The position numbers and the translations under genes were made by a program. Shown here piece after piece: positions 1 to 11,086 of a DNA stretch of 64,000 nucleotides. The notes under the pieces are model-generated. The model did no database searches. It was not told where the DNA came from and worked only from the letters and a program-made list of their open reading frames with translations. Location: NCBI GenBank assembly GCA_964016985.1, contig OZ024828.1:74459264-74523263 (forward strand), in the 5' to 3' direction. Position 1 is the first letter of the stretch. The number at the start of each line of letters is the position of its first letter. The DNA is from Anodontia alba (taxonomy: Eukaryota > Mollusca > Bivalvia > Lucinida > Lucinidae).

Positions 1-667
1 GGGAGGAACCGCGGTGGGCTAAAAAATCCACCCCACTGGTTCGGGGGGAGATTTTGAAAAACCACTCAAGCTGTACTGTATCTGGTGTAAATTTAATCAG
101 AATTGCAAGTTAGAATTTAAAAAATCGATTGAAATTAGCAAATTTGCTTGCGAGCGTGCCGCCATGACAGTTGGTTTTGGTTGACCTTCAGAGGGTACCC
201 TTACTTACATAATCATAAAAATCAACCAATCAAACTAGTGCCATTATTTTTTATGAAAATGAAAGAGGAGAAATATAGAAATGAGGTCATTATAAAATTT
301 TGGATATGCATGCCAGGTCACATGATCAGAACTGCCCTTGAAGATTGGTCAACTTTGGCTTCGTATTTCTCTGTAACAGATGATTTACACCAATAGGCAC
401 AAACACCAGCACGTTCTCCAGGGCATTCCCAACATGTGCAATGTAAATTTAGTAACATAGAAGTTAGCACATTAATGCGCAAAAGCTATTTGTAATGGTA
501 CTGTTATGTATATTGAATACACAGCAAGTATAGGAAAAAAATGGCGGACACGCAAGAATGTGTATTGACCTAAATACACTTGTAGGTAGAGCAGCTGATC
601 CATTTGGACAGAAAAAATACGCTGACTGCTGATTTTAACTTGACCATCAGTGATAACATGGATAGTC
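1..667. other. No recognisable feature
   Basis: AT-rich DNA with no exon, terminal inverted repeat or known repeat that I can identify. A short open stretch at 148-396 has no family resemblance. An AAAATGGCGGAC motif lies near 538-550. Confidence 0.5.
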
Positions 668-1580
668 AGAATTACAAAGGGAAATAACGCTTAGAGAACT
701 GGCCCCATGGCCTCTATTTTCTTTCTCACAATACAACTATTCATTCTTGTCATTGGTACCAAAAATCTTTGACATATAATAAATGTTATTAAGAAAAATA
801 CATACTTCAATAGCACGAATTACAAAGGGAAATAACTCCAACAGACCTGGCCCTATGGCTCCTACTTTCTTTCCACGGTACAATTAGTCATACTTGTCAC
901 CCGCAGTATATAAATGTGCATATGTAAAATAAATTCAAACAAAATCTGGAAACAGGTATAGAAGTTATAAACAAAAATACATAATTAAATAGCCAGAAAA
1001 ACAAAGGGAAATAACTCTGTGGAACTTGACCCCATGGCTCCTATTTCCTTTCCCACAATACAACTATACTTGTCATGTGTACTTAATTTCGTTTCTAGGT
1101 GTAGTAGTTCTTGAGAAATCTTTGACACAAAATAAATGTTAACACACACAAATAGCCAGAACAACAAAGGGAAATAACACTTAGGGACCTGGTCCTATGG
1201 CCCCTATTTTCTTTCCCACAATACAACTAGTCATACTTGTCATGTGTACTAAATTTCAAGTTTTTAGGTACAGTAGTCCTTGAGAAATCTTTGATACAAA
1301 AGTAAATGTTAACTCACACACAAATAGGCAGAACAACAATGGGAAATAACTCTAAGTGTCCTGACCCCACAGACCATTTTTTCTTTCCCACAATACAACT
1401 AGTCATACTTGTCATGTGTACAAAATTTCAAGATTCTAGGTATAGTAGTTCTTGAAAAATCTCTGACACAAAATATATGTTAATGCACAGACAGACAGAC
1501 AGACAGACACACACACACAAACACAGAAAAGACAAAAACTATATACCCCCTTAGCATACTTCGTATGGCGTGGGTATAAA
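668..1580 (-). mobile_element. Helitron-like tandem-repeat element, TATACCC family, reverse orientation
   Basis: Five tandem units of roughly 150-180 bp are marked by the motif ACAAAGGGAAATAAC (or a one-base variant) at 674, 822, 1001, 1164 and 1336. They are followed by a CAGA/CA microsatellite at 1491-1525 and a hairpin block at about 1542-1578. Read on the minus strand the order is TTATACCC hairpin with a CGAAGTATG core, TATAGTTTTTG, a TCTG microsatellite, then tandem units. That is the order seen at the 5' ends of the elements at 53314 and 57326. The far end, near 668, lacks the GTGCCC hairpin and CTAG terminus, so the copy looks truncated there. Family membership is inferred from architecture; the units differ from those at 53-59 kb. 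Confidence 0.6.
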
Positions 1581-3080
1581 AAAGGCATAACTGTTTTATT
1601 TGAAAATAATTTTAATGATTTAAACATCATTTTCTTTCTCCTGAATTCTAGTTTTTGGCCCAGATTTTAAGAAATTTCAAATATCTCAAAAAACGTTGAT
1701 ATCGTTACATCTTAGCTGGCGACATTTTTATCCACTTTTCAGCAAGTAAGTGTTCTAAATACAACATACCATCTTACTGAAACCCTCTTTGCTGCTTTAC
1801 CATATTACACTACAGGGAACCAATATGAGAAGCTCATAATACACTTATCATAACCAGGTAACTGTCAGAAAATCAGAACTGAATTATTGACTTTAAAAAC
1901 AAGTAAACTGCAGTTTGCACATATATACATCTGGCTATACAATAGATCAGTTGTAATGCATTCAAGTCTCCGAAATTCTCCATAAGGTTAATTAATATTA
2001 CAGTATTAGAAATAACACCTTGGGCCATTTGAATATTATTATGCCCAAACAATAATTATTTCTCAAGAAATTCAAACAAACATTAATTTAGGTCATTACA
2101 GTGACCAACCTTTTTGACGCACTTTCTATGACCTATCAACTAATCATTATAAACAATCATACCAAAAAAAAGAATGAATTTCATTTTACATTTACTGGGG
2201 AACAAATTTGCAAAAAGTATAAAATAGTTATTTTATATTCAAACTGGTATAAATAACTTTTCGGGGCAGTATTATTATGCTCAAAATATTGTTTCTCAGA
2301 AAATTGTTCACTCTCATCATTAAATATTCCCTTAGGAGGTTTAATGCAAGCTAACACCCATTATGATGAAATTAATCACCATCGTAATATTTAATAAGGA
2401 TTTAAATAACATTTTTGCGATGGAAGTAAATATATGATTTATAACTTTCTAATACCAAACTCATCATGACAAAAATTTACCGGATCACACTGTAATATAA
2501 TATTAATTATTTGATGGTTAAATGAGTTAACGTTTATAAATAATGTTCACATATTACAAATGGTCAAAATAAGACACAGAATAAATAAATGGACCACATA
2601 TTCCCCCAAAAAACTAATTATTAAGCAAAAAAAAAAAAACAAAACTTTTTTGAGTGTGTTGCGGTAATTACCAGTGTGTTCCGGTATTTCTACAACATAC
2701 AATATACTAAAAAAAACAGTTTACCATGTTTTTTGTTTTTTTTCTGCAGACAAAAAAAGCTTGTCATTTAATTAAAGTAAACATCCTAAAAATTGGTTTC
2801 ATGGGTCTTTTGTGTACATGAAGTAATGTAAAAACTATGTATGAAAGAAGATCTCCATATCAATGACTATGAACTTTCCTCTAATACAACATAGTAGTAT
2901 TACCTCCATTACCTGGATCACTTGTGATAACATTTCATATTTATTCTAAATATCTTATATTCAAATTTCGATGTATCAGAGCGGAGTTCAAAACTAGGTC
3001 ACTGCCTTACAGAGTAAATATTAAAACCTGTAAAAATAATTCAAAGTTGTGCAATAGTTGTGAAATACCTTCACGTTTAC
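1581..3080. other. AT-rich unique DNA, no feature seen
   Basis: Very AT-rich, with homopolymer A/T runs near 2625-2640 and 2710-2740. No coding exon, terminal repeat or retroelement motif was recognised. Confidence 0.5.
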
Positions 3081-3160
3081 TAATTGACAGCGATGACGTC
3101 AGAATTTGACGTCAACAAAATTGCGGATAATACCGGCGACAGCCGACGTAAGTTAGAGAT
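3081..3160. promoter_or_regulatory. Two CRE octamers, candidate regulatory patch
   Basis: Two perfect palindromic TGACGTCA octamers occur at 3094-3101 and 3107-3114, 13 bp apart. They are followed by a short CpG-rich stretch (GCGGATAATACCGGCGAC) and a splice-donor-like GTAAGT near 3147. TGACGTCA is the established CREB/ATF binding site. Use as a promoter, perhaps with a 5' untranslated exon, is inference; no cap site or coding exon is visible. Confidence 0.3.
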
Positions 3161-3960
3161 TTTATGAAATAATCGATTTAAAGTATTATTTTAAGAGATC
3201 TGTTATTATAAACAGCCACTCTGAACAATATGTAGTGTACTTTCTTTGTTCAGAAAAAGTTCCAAGTTTGTCCTTTATTCGGGACAAAATTTCGCCCGCA
3301 ACAAGCCCGTCAAACCATCCCAATTTTCTGTATAAGAAATGCCTGTTCGGTCATAAATTTTATGTCTCTTTGGACTACTCACCATGTCGAAGCTTGGTCA
3401 ATGTAAAAAATATTGAAATTCGTCATAAACTTAAAAGAAAATACGTGATTTCACGGTTGCCATTTGTTTCCCCCATTAGTTGGGATTGGACAAAATGGCG
3501 GACTTCTAGACAGAGCTAACATCCGGGTACTTCCAAAGCACAACAAAGTTGTTTCCCTTTGACCGCTATTAATTGCGTTGTACAGATCGTTAACCGTGGG
3601 TGTGAACGTCAATGATTTATGAATAACCTGAAGCGTTGATGCGGTACGGGTTACAATTTGGCCGAGTGTACATTTATTTCCTCGCAACAAATTGTTCCAA
3701 GCAGTTTTAGGTAAAATCACACTCGAAAAAGTGGTTTGCTAAATATAATTGTTCCTAACGGGAGAAAAGGTACCTTCTGACGTGAACCCATCTGCGCAGT
3801 CTACTCTTCGTTCTCCGCATGATGAAATTTTGCACCTTTGGCTATCCAAAATATGCCCAGTGATGATTCCGATCAGACTGTGCGAATACACAAGCTGATC
3901 TGAATGTTCACTGTTCGCGCATGTCTGAATGTACGTTTTCTATAACGGATCAAAATATTT
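3161..3960. other. Unique DNA with promoter-like motifs, no gene assigned
   Basis: Contains CAAAATGGCGGAC near 3489, which resembles a YY1-type site, and ACATCCGGGTACTTCC near 3521, which resembles ETS sites. Open stretches on both strands between 3235 and 3720 show no protein family resemblance, so I call no gene. The 3780-3920 part resembles the hairpin repeat at 9651-9694. Confidence 0.3.
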
Positions 3961-3977
3961 TCAGTAGATTCCTAGCT

Positions 3978-4029
3978 AGCATTCTTTATAAATCTATAGC
4001 GGGCCGCTATAGATTTAAGTAGAAATGCT
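3978..4029. repeat. Foldback hairpin, AGCATTCT family
   Basis: Near-palindrome with arms AGCATTCT..TAAATCTATAGC and GCTATAGATTTA..AATGCT around a GGGCC centre. The outer arm sequence (AGCATTCT...) recurs in the larger hairpin at 8930-9022, so both belong to one foldback family. Confidence 0.6.
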
Positions 4030-4124
4030 TACTGGGTTGACAGTAACCTGACCTAGAATGGATTGTTTGGACTATTGAAAAAATAAAGTACAGGCCATTC
4101 CAATTTTATACTCTATTAGTGTCT

Positions 4125-4312
4125 ATTAGTCCTTTGAGCATTGTGATTAGGGCCTACCTCGCTTGAGGAAGGGAGAGCTAATCTTAGTGCTTTTCGTACG
4201 TTTGTTCGATTTGCGCTTGTTTGGTTTTGTCTGTTTCCTCTTCCTCTTGGTGTCGTGGAAGGGCTGCGGCTTGTGATTGTGGCAATCCCTGGACTTTTCT
4301 CTTACCTTTTTT
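4125..4312. repeat. Dispersed repeat, GCTAATCTTAGTGC family
   Basis: One of several copies of a stretch containing CCTCGCTT..GAAG, GCTAATCTTAGTGC and TGGACTTTTCTCTTACC. Other copies are at 17012-17216, 22011-22158 and 27233-27535, with related pieces at 14530-14800. All lie in the same + orientation. The 27 kb copy carries a poly-T edge, so the element may be a retrotransposed sequence read from the minus strand. Confidence 0.6.
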
Positions 4313-5220
4313 ACATGAATAGTAAGAATTGTGTGTACTCACACCCCTGGACTCACTCAACGGATATGGTATATATTGTGTAATATACATAAGCCCAAAT
4401 ATCATAAAAAGAAACAAAGAGCACAAACATAAACCCCATCAGAGTATTTTTTTTATAAGTTAAAGAGATAATTATTATATAATTATGATATAACAGCCTC
4501 ATTAAAACATGAGCATTTATACATGTAGGACATATTGAATGCACAGGGAAATTTTAGATTTTTTTTTCTTATTAATCGTTAAATACATGTACTTTAAGAA
4601 TATTTGATGTAAATTTTTTGTATTGTACAACTAATCAATGTTATCTTTGTACGTTTTCAGAGCTCATCTATAGCTCAAATTGTAGGATTAAATATTTCAT
4701 TTAATTTTCAATTTATATATTTCCAAGAAGGTCTGGTAGGATAAATCCACCGCGGCACTAATGTTGTTTAAATGGAGGTTTAAAACATATTCTAATAGTT
4801 TTTTTTATTTTTATTTTTGAAATAAAATATTCCATTTAAATTATTTTAACTTCATTATTTCTAAGGAAGTCTTATTGAATACAGGCATATGCATGTAAAT
4901 GTATTCATTTGCACATATACTATCATCTGTAGCTTTATCAGTTAATAGCATAATTAAAAGTCTTAATGTATGAGGCACCGGAATGAAATGTGAAGATTCA
5001 GATCCATAGGAGTCAGTTTAGATTATATGGTAAACTTTTTACTTGCTCGTTTCCAATTTATGTAAAAAGGCTGCCAGACAAATTAATGTTTCATTTTGTC
5101 TTAGTAAATATGTTACCCTTGAAACAAAGGTTTTACTATTCATGCTATACGGATCTTTTATAAGGTCAACTTTTAATAACCGCCCGCCCGCTTGTGTGGC
5201 ACTTGTGTTCTAAATCTAGT
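4313..5220. other. AT-rich DNA, no feature seen
   Basis: No exon, terminal repeat or known repeat recognised. Homopolymer T and A runs are common. Confidence 0.5.
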
Positions 5221-5224
5221 GCAC

Positions 5225-5615
5225 ACAAGATGGAGAAATTGCAGTATAGAGCACTACGTTTAGTATTTAATGATTTCAACACTTCAAATAAGGATTTTGG
5301 AAAGAGTAAACATCTCCATGTTTGCAGAATAAGACTGATTGCTGCTGAAACTTAAAAAAAAAAAATCATAAATTGTCACTTACATATCTGCAGGACTTAA
5401 TATCTTACAAGGATATCTCTTATTCTTTCAGATGTGACAATCTAGTAGTCATACATAGAGTCAGAACTATCCGTATTGGTAAATCAGCACAGCAGTGGTG
5501 TGGACCAGCCTCCCTAATGAGCTAAGAAAGGTCGAGGTCCAGCGAGTTCTGAAGACTGGTCCGCACAAGGGAAGGTTCCCCGTGCAAATGTTCTTTATGT
5601 AAATTCAACTAATCT
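5225..5615 (+). pseudogene. LINE reverse transcriptase C-terminal remnant
   Basis: The + strand reads MEKLQYRALRLVFNDFN, then frame breaks, then LTYLQDLISYKDISYSFR, and finally SLPNELRKVEV. These three blocks are in the order expected for the region after the polymerase domain of animal jockey/CR1-type LINEs (a KLQYRALRL helix, the YLQDL block, and a W.SLPNE..K block). A stop and an A-run at about 5352 and a frameshift near 5510 show that the copy is dead. It is 5' truncated; no endonuclease or YADD motif is present. Clade assignment is tentative. Confidence 0.6.
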
Positions 5616-6039
5616 TGTCGGTTTTAGTTGTGTTTTATTTCAGTTTATGTGCTAGATCTACTACTGTCTTAGTTGTTGTTTTTGTCTTTAAATGATGTTT
5701 TCATTATTTCAATGTTTAGCTTAGTTTTTTTTTAATTTTATTTTAGTTTCTAGTTCTTTCCTTATTTCAGCATTGCTTTCGCTTGCCTTGGTACATTTAA
5801 ACATATGCTAATAATTAATTTTACTATTAAGCCTCCCCCACCCCGCCCCCGTACACATGGCCGCTAGCTTTCTTTTTCGGTTTTGCCCAAGGGTACACTT
5901 GACCCCATATATAAAGACATGTGTCCTTTTTGCGCCTTTCGGGATAGGATACATGCAAAGGGGTCGGGTTCAGACTTTACAGGCTATATAACTATGACAT
6001 CTATCAGTTTTCCTGACGATGATCATCTATTAGTAACTA
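5616..6039. other. No recognisable feature
   Basis: T-rich with a short C-rich patch near 5828-5850. Nothing further identified. Confidence 0.5.
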
Positions 6040-6049
6040 ACCAGTAGGA

Positions 6050-6343
6050 GCCGGCCTCGGTGGCTCATTTGGATGCGCCGTCCGACTGGAGACCAGGAGG
6101 TCGCGGGTTCAACCCCCGCCGAGGTCGGCAACATTCTTTCGTGGAGATTGATCATGAAATATTTTCTACGGCCATTCTCTCCCTTCCGCTGATTCAAGAC
6201 GGGCAGTTGTCAGTTTCTGGCGAAAGAATGTGCACAATACTGGTTAACCGCTTTGAGAACTAAGCCTGCCCAGTAAACGTGTGGTTAGGTAAACTGACCG
6301 TACTCGACATGACCCCATCGGGTTGACTGGGCCGTAAAACCTC

Positions 6344-6378
<35 letters not shown>

Positions 6379-6388
6379 AAAAAAACTC
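6050..6388 (+). mobile_element. tRNA-derived SINE, full copy with 10-bp target duplication
   Basis: The first 80 bp form a tRNA-like head. GCCGGCC pairs with GGTCGGC as a 7-bp acceptor stem (one G-T wobble), the T arm is GCGGG-TTCAACC-CCCGC, and A-box-like TGGCTCATTTGG and B-box-like GGTTCAACCCC sequences are present. A tRNA-unrelated body follows (GATTGATCATGAAATATTTT.., GAAAGAATGTGCACAA.., GGTTGACTGGGCCGTAAA), then an AC-rich and A-rich tail. The direct repeat ACCAGTAGGA flanks it at 6040-6049 and 6389-6398. The body matches the second copy at 62059-62350. SINEs of this type are transcribed by RNA polymerase III and mobilised by a partner LINE; the partner is not identified here. Confidence 0.88.
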
Positions 6389-6398
6389 ACCAGTAGGA

Positions 6399-6667
6399 AA
6401 AGCCTACTTTAGTTCTAGAACAACTTTATTTGAAAATGTTAAATCTCGGGCCACTAACATGGCATATGGGAACAAATATATATGTTCTTATACCATACTT
6501 TGTGACGCACAATTTTAACTAGAAAACAGTGTTTAAATGCAGACAAACGAGAATACAGAGAAATCAAACTTCAGTAATGCAGACATACAGTGCCAGGTAT
6601 GAAATACTAAATCACAGACTACTAACTTTATATATTGATATCATATCGTCATAAGCTTATCTTCTAC

Positions 6668-6702
<35 letters not shown>

Positions 6703-7280
6703 GACTATAAACTTCTAACGGAAAGATTTACATATAAGTGTAATAACTGAGCTAAAATGTTTTAAGGTTTTAATATTGCTGCTATTAAAAAGTAAGTTAA
6801 ATTTGTATGTATTTGGTCTTTTTGTGCGTAAAAAGGCGAAAGATATTTGCATCTGACTGATTTAAATATAGGACATTCAAATAAGTACTGAAACTCATCA
6901 CCTTACATGTCCGTCTGACATAATGTACATTTCCTTTCGGAGTGTTCAGTATTTTCCCGCAACCAAAACTGAAATTCAGTTATTCATCTGTTTATTTTTT
7001 TCCAAACAATACAAGGGAAATGGTTTAAACAGCTTTTTAACTTTTATTTGTTCTCAAAAAAACGAATAATACTTTAATATTCACTGTACTTATATAGATA
7101 TTTGGCAATATTTTGATTTTTTTTTACTGTAGCTGATGACAGGCTTCTTTATCAAATAGGCGCCTTGACGAATTACTGTAGATCTATTTCCGTTATTTTT
7201 GCAAATGGCATTATGAATATGCATCCCTCTCTGAAATGTTGTGTTACAAAAAGATAGGTCACAACATGGGTATTCTGCGT
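6399..7280. other. AT-rich DNA with a GATA microsatellite
   Basis: A (GATA)n run of about eight units lies at 6669-6702. No coding or mobile feature was recognised in the rest. Confidence 0.55.
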
Positions 7281-7555
7281 ATCACGAAAACATGCCTATA
7301 TAATTTTGACCCCCTTAAACCCCACTTTTATATAGTAAAACCGGGGTTTACAGGGGTATACATTATTTTTCTTATTTCTGCTCAAAACATTGATTGTGGG
7401 TACTTGTTAGAACCGCCTCGCTGAGGCAGTTCTAACGAGTATCCACAATCTATGTTTTGAGCAGAAATACGCAACATATCAGAATTTTTTAACTGAAATT
7501 TTTCATAATTTGGTGGTAAATTTTCAGTATATTTGAATAGGCGTGTTTGCATAAT
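7281..7555 (+). mobile_element. MITE with palindromic core, copy 1
   Basis: Outer inverted ends read ATCACGAAAACATGCCTAT on the left and ATAGGCGTGTTTGCATAAT on the right. The centre is a long palindrome around GAACCGCCTCG..GAGGCAGTTC, with arms reaching TTTCTGCTCAAAACAT. The same order of parts occurs at 14235-14520, and in reverse at 7694-7970. It has no coding capacity, so it is a non-autonomous DNA element. I see no convincing target duplication. Confidence 0.7.
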
Positions 7556-7693
7556 GGGAAACTGCGTGTATGGTTGTTAACCCAGCTGTGGTTGATAACC
7601 TTGCTTCCGATTTGATTTCACGACGGTGAGTCGTTCCTCAGACTAAATGTACTCCCCCTCAATCTGTTTCAGAAAGTTGGCGCCTGACTATCC

Positions 7694-7970
7694 ATTACGA
7701 AAACACGCCTATTCAAATATGCTGAAAATTTTACCACCAAAAAATGAAAATTTTCAGAGAAAAAATTCAGATATTTTTCAGATTTCTTATCAAAACATAG
7801 ATTGTGGGTACTCGTTAGAACCGCCTCGCCGAGGCGGTTCTAACGGGTACCCACATGCTATGTTTTTGAACAGAAATAAGAAAATTAATGTATACCCCTG
7901 TAAACCCCAGTTTTACCATATAAAAGTGGGGTTTAAAGGGGTCAGAATTATATAGGTATGTTTTCGTAAT
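7694..7970 (-). mobile_element. MITE with palindromic core, copy 2, inverted
   Basis: Ends are ATTACGAAAACACGCCTATT and TATAGGTATGTTTTCGTAAT, which are inverted repeats. The core palindrome runs from about 7790 to 7880 around CCGCCTCGCCGAGGCGG. Relative to copies 1 and 3, the ATAAAAGTGGGGTTTAA side and the AAAATTTTCA side are swapped, so this copy is inverted. Only 138 bp separate it from copy 1. Confidence 0.75.
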
Positions 7971-8017
7971 GAATGTCTGTGGTCGGGCTCATCGTAGTCC
8001 TGTTTTGTGTGTGCGTT

Positions 8018-8362
8018 TTATACCCTGCCACACGATAGTGACCCGGTATTATGGTTTCACGTTGGACGTCCATCCATCAGTATTTTCATTAAAGAACGAT
8101 AACTTGAGTAAATGTCAATGGATTTTTCACCAAACATGGAATGTGCATTGATATTGTGGGGATCTGGTTTGGGATTGCTAATGGGCAAATTTCGTCAATT
8201 TTTGACAGTTATCTGCCCGTTACACGCCCGTATTTTCGTTTCCGAACGATAGCTTGAGTGTCGATATTGTTGAGATCTGGTTTGAGATTGCTAATGGGCT
8301 AATTTCGTCAATTTTTGTCAGTTATATGCCCGCCACACGATAGTGGCGGGGTTGTATCGTTT

Positions 8363-8364
<2 letters not shown>
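8018..8364 (+). mobile_element. Fragment of CCCCGCCAC-type tandem-repeat element
   Basis: Shows the units GATAACTTGAGTAAATG, TTTTTCACCAAAC.TGG.ATGTGCATTGATATTG and GGGATTGCTAATGGGC, shared with 17624-18562 and 21638-23975. The fragment begins with a degenerate TATACCCTGCCACACGATAGTG hairpin-like block and ends near GCCACACGATAGTGGCGGGG, close to a GT microsatellite. Confidence 0.65.
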
Positions 8365-8404
<40 letters not shown>

Positions 8405-8412
8405 TGTGAGTC

Positions 8413-8456
<44 letters not shown>
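8365..8456. repeat. GT microsatellite
   Basis: Two long GT/TG runs separated by a short TTTGTGTGAGTCACTG interruption. Confidence 0.95.
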
Positions 8457-8458
<2 letters not shown>

Positions 8459-8588
8459 CTGGCTTTAGATCGCCATTGAGCCCCTTTCTTGTTTCATCAT
8501 AGTGTTTGTAATTATATGTGTTTTACTGCCATGTTTCACTGATGAGGTAAAGGACACTTATGCTGGCCGAATATATGTTTGCAATTTG

Positions 8589-8816
8589 GAGCCGCATGAG
8601 AATTAAGAGTGAGGTTTCGCGCGAGTAAACTGTTTTCAGTCCCAATAATTTTTCTTGTGACCGGGGAGCTGCATGAGAATTAAGAGTGAGGTTTCGCGCG
8701 AATAAACTGTTTTAAGTCCCAATAATTTTTCTTGTGATCGGGGAGCTACATAAGAATTAAGAGTGAGGTTTCGCGCGAGTAAACTGTTTTAAGTCCCAAT
8801 AAATTTTCTTCTGACC
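8589..8816 (+). repeat. Three tandem 77-bp units
   Basis: Units begin at 8589, 8666 and 8743. Each reads GAGC..CAT.AGAATTAAGAGTG, then AGGTTTCGCGCGA.TAAACTG and CCCAATAA.TTTTCTT. The units differ at only a few positions, which suggests a recent tandem triplication. No function is evident. Confidence 0.85.
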
Positions 8817-8819
8817 GAT

Positions 8820-8929
8820 CCAAGGCAGTACCACTGTTACAGTTCTTCTTTGTTCTTACGTCAGTGGTTCACTTGTGGCGTTGTTTAGCCATCCCTTCTT
8901 TTTTGGGGGTCTCGGAAGGAGCCCCAGTA
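8820..8929. repeat. Dispersed repeat fragment, ACCGTTCCAAAGCGGT family
   Basis: GACCGATCCAAGGCAGTACC, CAGTTCTTCTTTGTTC and TTTTGGGGGTCTCGG match, in opposite orientation, the pieces at 10250-10420 and 12175-12345. Confidence 0.45.
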
Positions 8930-9022
8930 AGCATTCTACAGAAATTTTAAGCGGGCCGTTATCGACCCGTCAGGGTAGCTGACGGGCCGATAATGGCCCG
9001 CTTTAGATTTATGTAGAATGCT
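8930..9022. repeat. Long foldback hairpin
   Basis: Arms run AGCATTCTACA..AAGCGGGCC..TTATCG..CCCGTCAG and the reverse complement CTGACGGG..CGATAA..GGCCCGCTT..TGTAGAATGCT, with a 5-base loop near 8974. Arm length is about 44 bp with few mismatches. It belongs to the same family as 3978-4029. Confidence 0.85.
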
Positions 9023-9650
9023 AGCTGGGACTGTGCTTCGTGATTGTGGCATTTCGCTTACAGTTTTACTGATCGAAACCGCACCCTTATTACTGATGCA
9101 GCCCGAAGTTACAAATATGTTTTTGGTCCGCGCAAGGTCGTCTTCCTCACCGTAAAACTTAATGCATGTAATCACAAATCTGGGATGCAACAAAGTAGTG
9201 TAATAGATGGCAAACCGAAGCCAGAGCAAAACAAACTACAAGTTGGGCCATGATAGACCCTACCACAGACAGCAGCCAGGCGCCAACCTTATGAAACAGA
9301 GGTGGTCGGCGTCATTCAGTCTGACGCCCCACACGGAAAGAGGGAAATATTTCTTGGTCGGGAGTCTGCCATTTCTGATTCTTTGTTTGATTTGTCAAAT
9401 TAACAAATATGGAATGCATTGAAAACACATTTTCTAGTATTGTTGTCGACTTTCTTCATATTCGGTCACAGCCATGTAGTACCTTTCACTTCTCTGCTTC
9501 ACAAGTTTTGCTGGGCATTTACATTGTGAGATTACACGTGCTCCCAACGAAGACTAAAATCATTCTGCGCATTCACTAAGTCTGATAAGAGTCTTCGCTG
9601 TCTACCTGAACACGCTTTGGATCCTTAGCTATCCACAGAGTGTCCTGCGA
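9023..9650. other. No recognisable feature
   Basis: Short open stretches on both strands here show no family resemblance. Nothing else is identified. Confidence 0.45.
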
Positions 9651-9694
9651 AGACTCCGATCAGACTGCGCGGATGCGCAGGCTGGTCGGAGTCT
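9651..9694. repeat. GC-rich hairpin repeat
   Basis: AGACTCCGATCAG pairs with CTGGTCGGAGTCT, and an inner TGCGC/GCGCA stem encloses a GGAT loop. A degenerate relative lies near 3860-3900. Its self-complementarity explains why both strands show similar open stretches here (EDSDQ-type on one, KDSDQ-type on the other). Confidence 0.7.
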
Positions 9695-9914
9695 TTGCTG
9701 GGCGCACATGCAATCTTGAATGCTGTGCCCCAATTCATATGTCCGTTTACGAACAAGATGATCGATGCCTTAAAAAGATTTTTCCTTCCTTTGTAGAATC
9801 TTTTATTGCACTTAATCATTCTTCTCCTGTATATCCCAGTGTCTTTCTGTCATGAACGAGTGCTTCATTATGATAATTTATATCAAAAGGGGAATAGGTG
9901 TTATTTAAGACACG

Positions 9915-10035
9915 AAGGTAATTTTTTAACATCCATTGAAATATGAACAACATCGGATCACGAGCAAAGTAAGTAAACTTTGCTCCTGACACGTTATTGT
10001 TCATACTTCAATAAACGTTAAATAAATTGCCTTTA
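9915..10035. repeat. Imperfect foldback
   Basis: Arms around AAGTAAGTAAACTT: TATGAACAA, CACGAGCAAAGT on the left and AACTTTGCTC, CACG, ATTGTTCATA on the right. Several mismatches mark an old copy. Confidence 0.55.
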
Positions 10036-11086
10036 TTACTTATATTTATATTATTTTCCATCCATTATTTGACAAAAAATCTGGTTCGAGGGCTGAAATT
10101 GCAACAAGAAAACAATTGCACAAGTCCTCCTATTAATAAAGGAACAGTGTCTTTGAATTTAAAAAGTCGCTACCGTACAATCTTAGGTTTATTTTGACGT
10201 CACTTAACGATCATGTGACGTCGCGCGAGTCAATGTATTAAAAATGCAACAATAACGAAGCACATACGCCACATATGAAGTCACAGACGCACAAACAAAG
10301 AAGAACTGCAAAAAAGGAACCGCTTTGGAACGGTCAGTAGAAAACCTACTGGGGATTAGGGGAAGGGGGCGTGTGTGTGGCTTAAACCAGACAGAAAGAC
10401 GCTGGGGAAGAGAAGACTGATGAAGCTTCAACTCCTTATCTGTTCTCTTGCACACCTAATAAGTCCTCAGTCCCTGTCTTTCGTTCTCAGGAACCCATCA
10501 TTCCACCTCTTTAACTAGGTATCACTCCAGTTTCACTCCCCATACCCATTTCTTTCACATATACCTGATGGTGTGTTGTGCAATAACCGATATTCTTATT
10601 TGGCCCGCCGTTTTTGTCGTTATAGTCTGGTATATCCGCACTAAAGCAATGCCTGTTTAGTTGAATAATTAATGAATCATGTATGCTATACAACAAGGGA
10701 AAGACATAATTTATGATGTCAGATAAATGCTGTATCTGTATCACTTTTGATTCTTTGAACCTGCGAACATCGTTCAGACGATGTCAAATAGTTTTTTGGA
10801 AAAACAACAACAACAACAACAAAAAAAACAAAACAAAACAAAAAACAAAAAAAAAAAAACAAAAACGCCCGAATGGTTTGCTTTATTGAACGCAGCCCTG
10901 CGTTCAAAAGTGCAAAATGCAAGCGAACGTTTTTCTCTGGATCTCTACATATATACCTAATGACAAGCGTTAACAGGAGCTGCATTCCAGGGCAAAATGA
11001 ACGAGAGTAACTTACATATTTGAACGCAGCTCAGGTTTAAGTCTCCAGTGGTTTATATAGCTGTCCGCTCCAAGGTGGATATTCTG
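10036..11086. other. Mixed repeat debris
   Basis: TGACGTCA occurs near 10195 and TGACGTCG near 10214. At 10250-10420 lies a copy of the dispersed family with CCGCTTTGGAACGGTCAGTA, on the opposite strand to 8820. An A-rich AAC microsatellite lies at 10800-10865. No gene was found. Confidence 0.45.

Noticed and set aside
3235..3720. Open stretches on both strands near the CRE pair as a host gene
   Set aside because: No recognisable domain, no splice pattern and overlapping frames on both strands.
6050..6129. Functional tRNA gene
   Set aside because: It is followed by a SINE body and tail, flanked by a target duplication, and has no clean anticodon arm.
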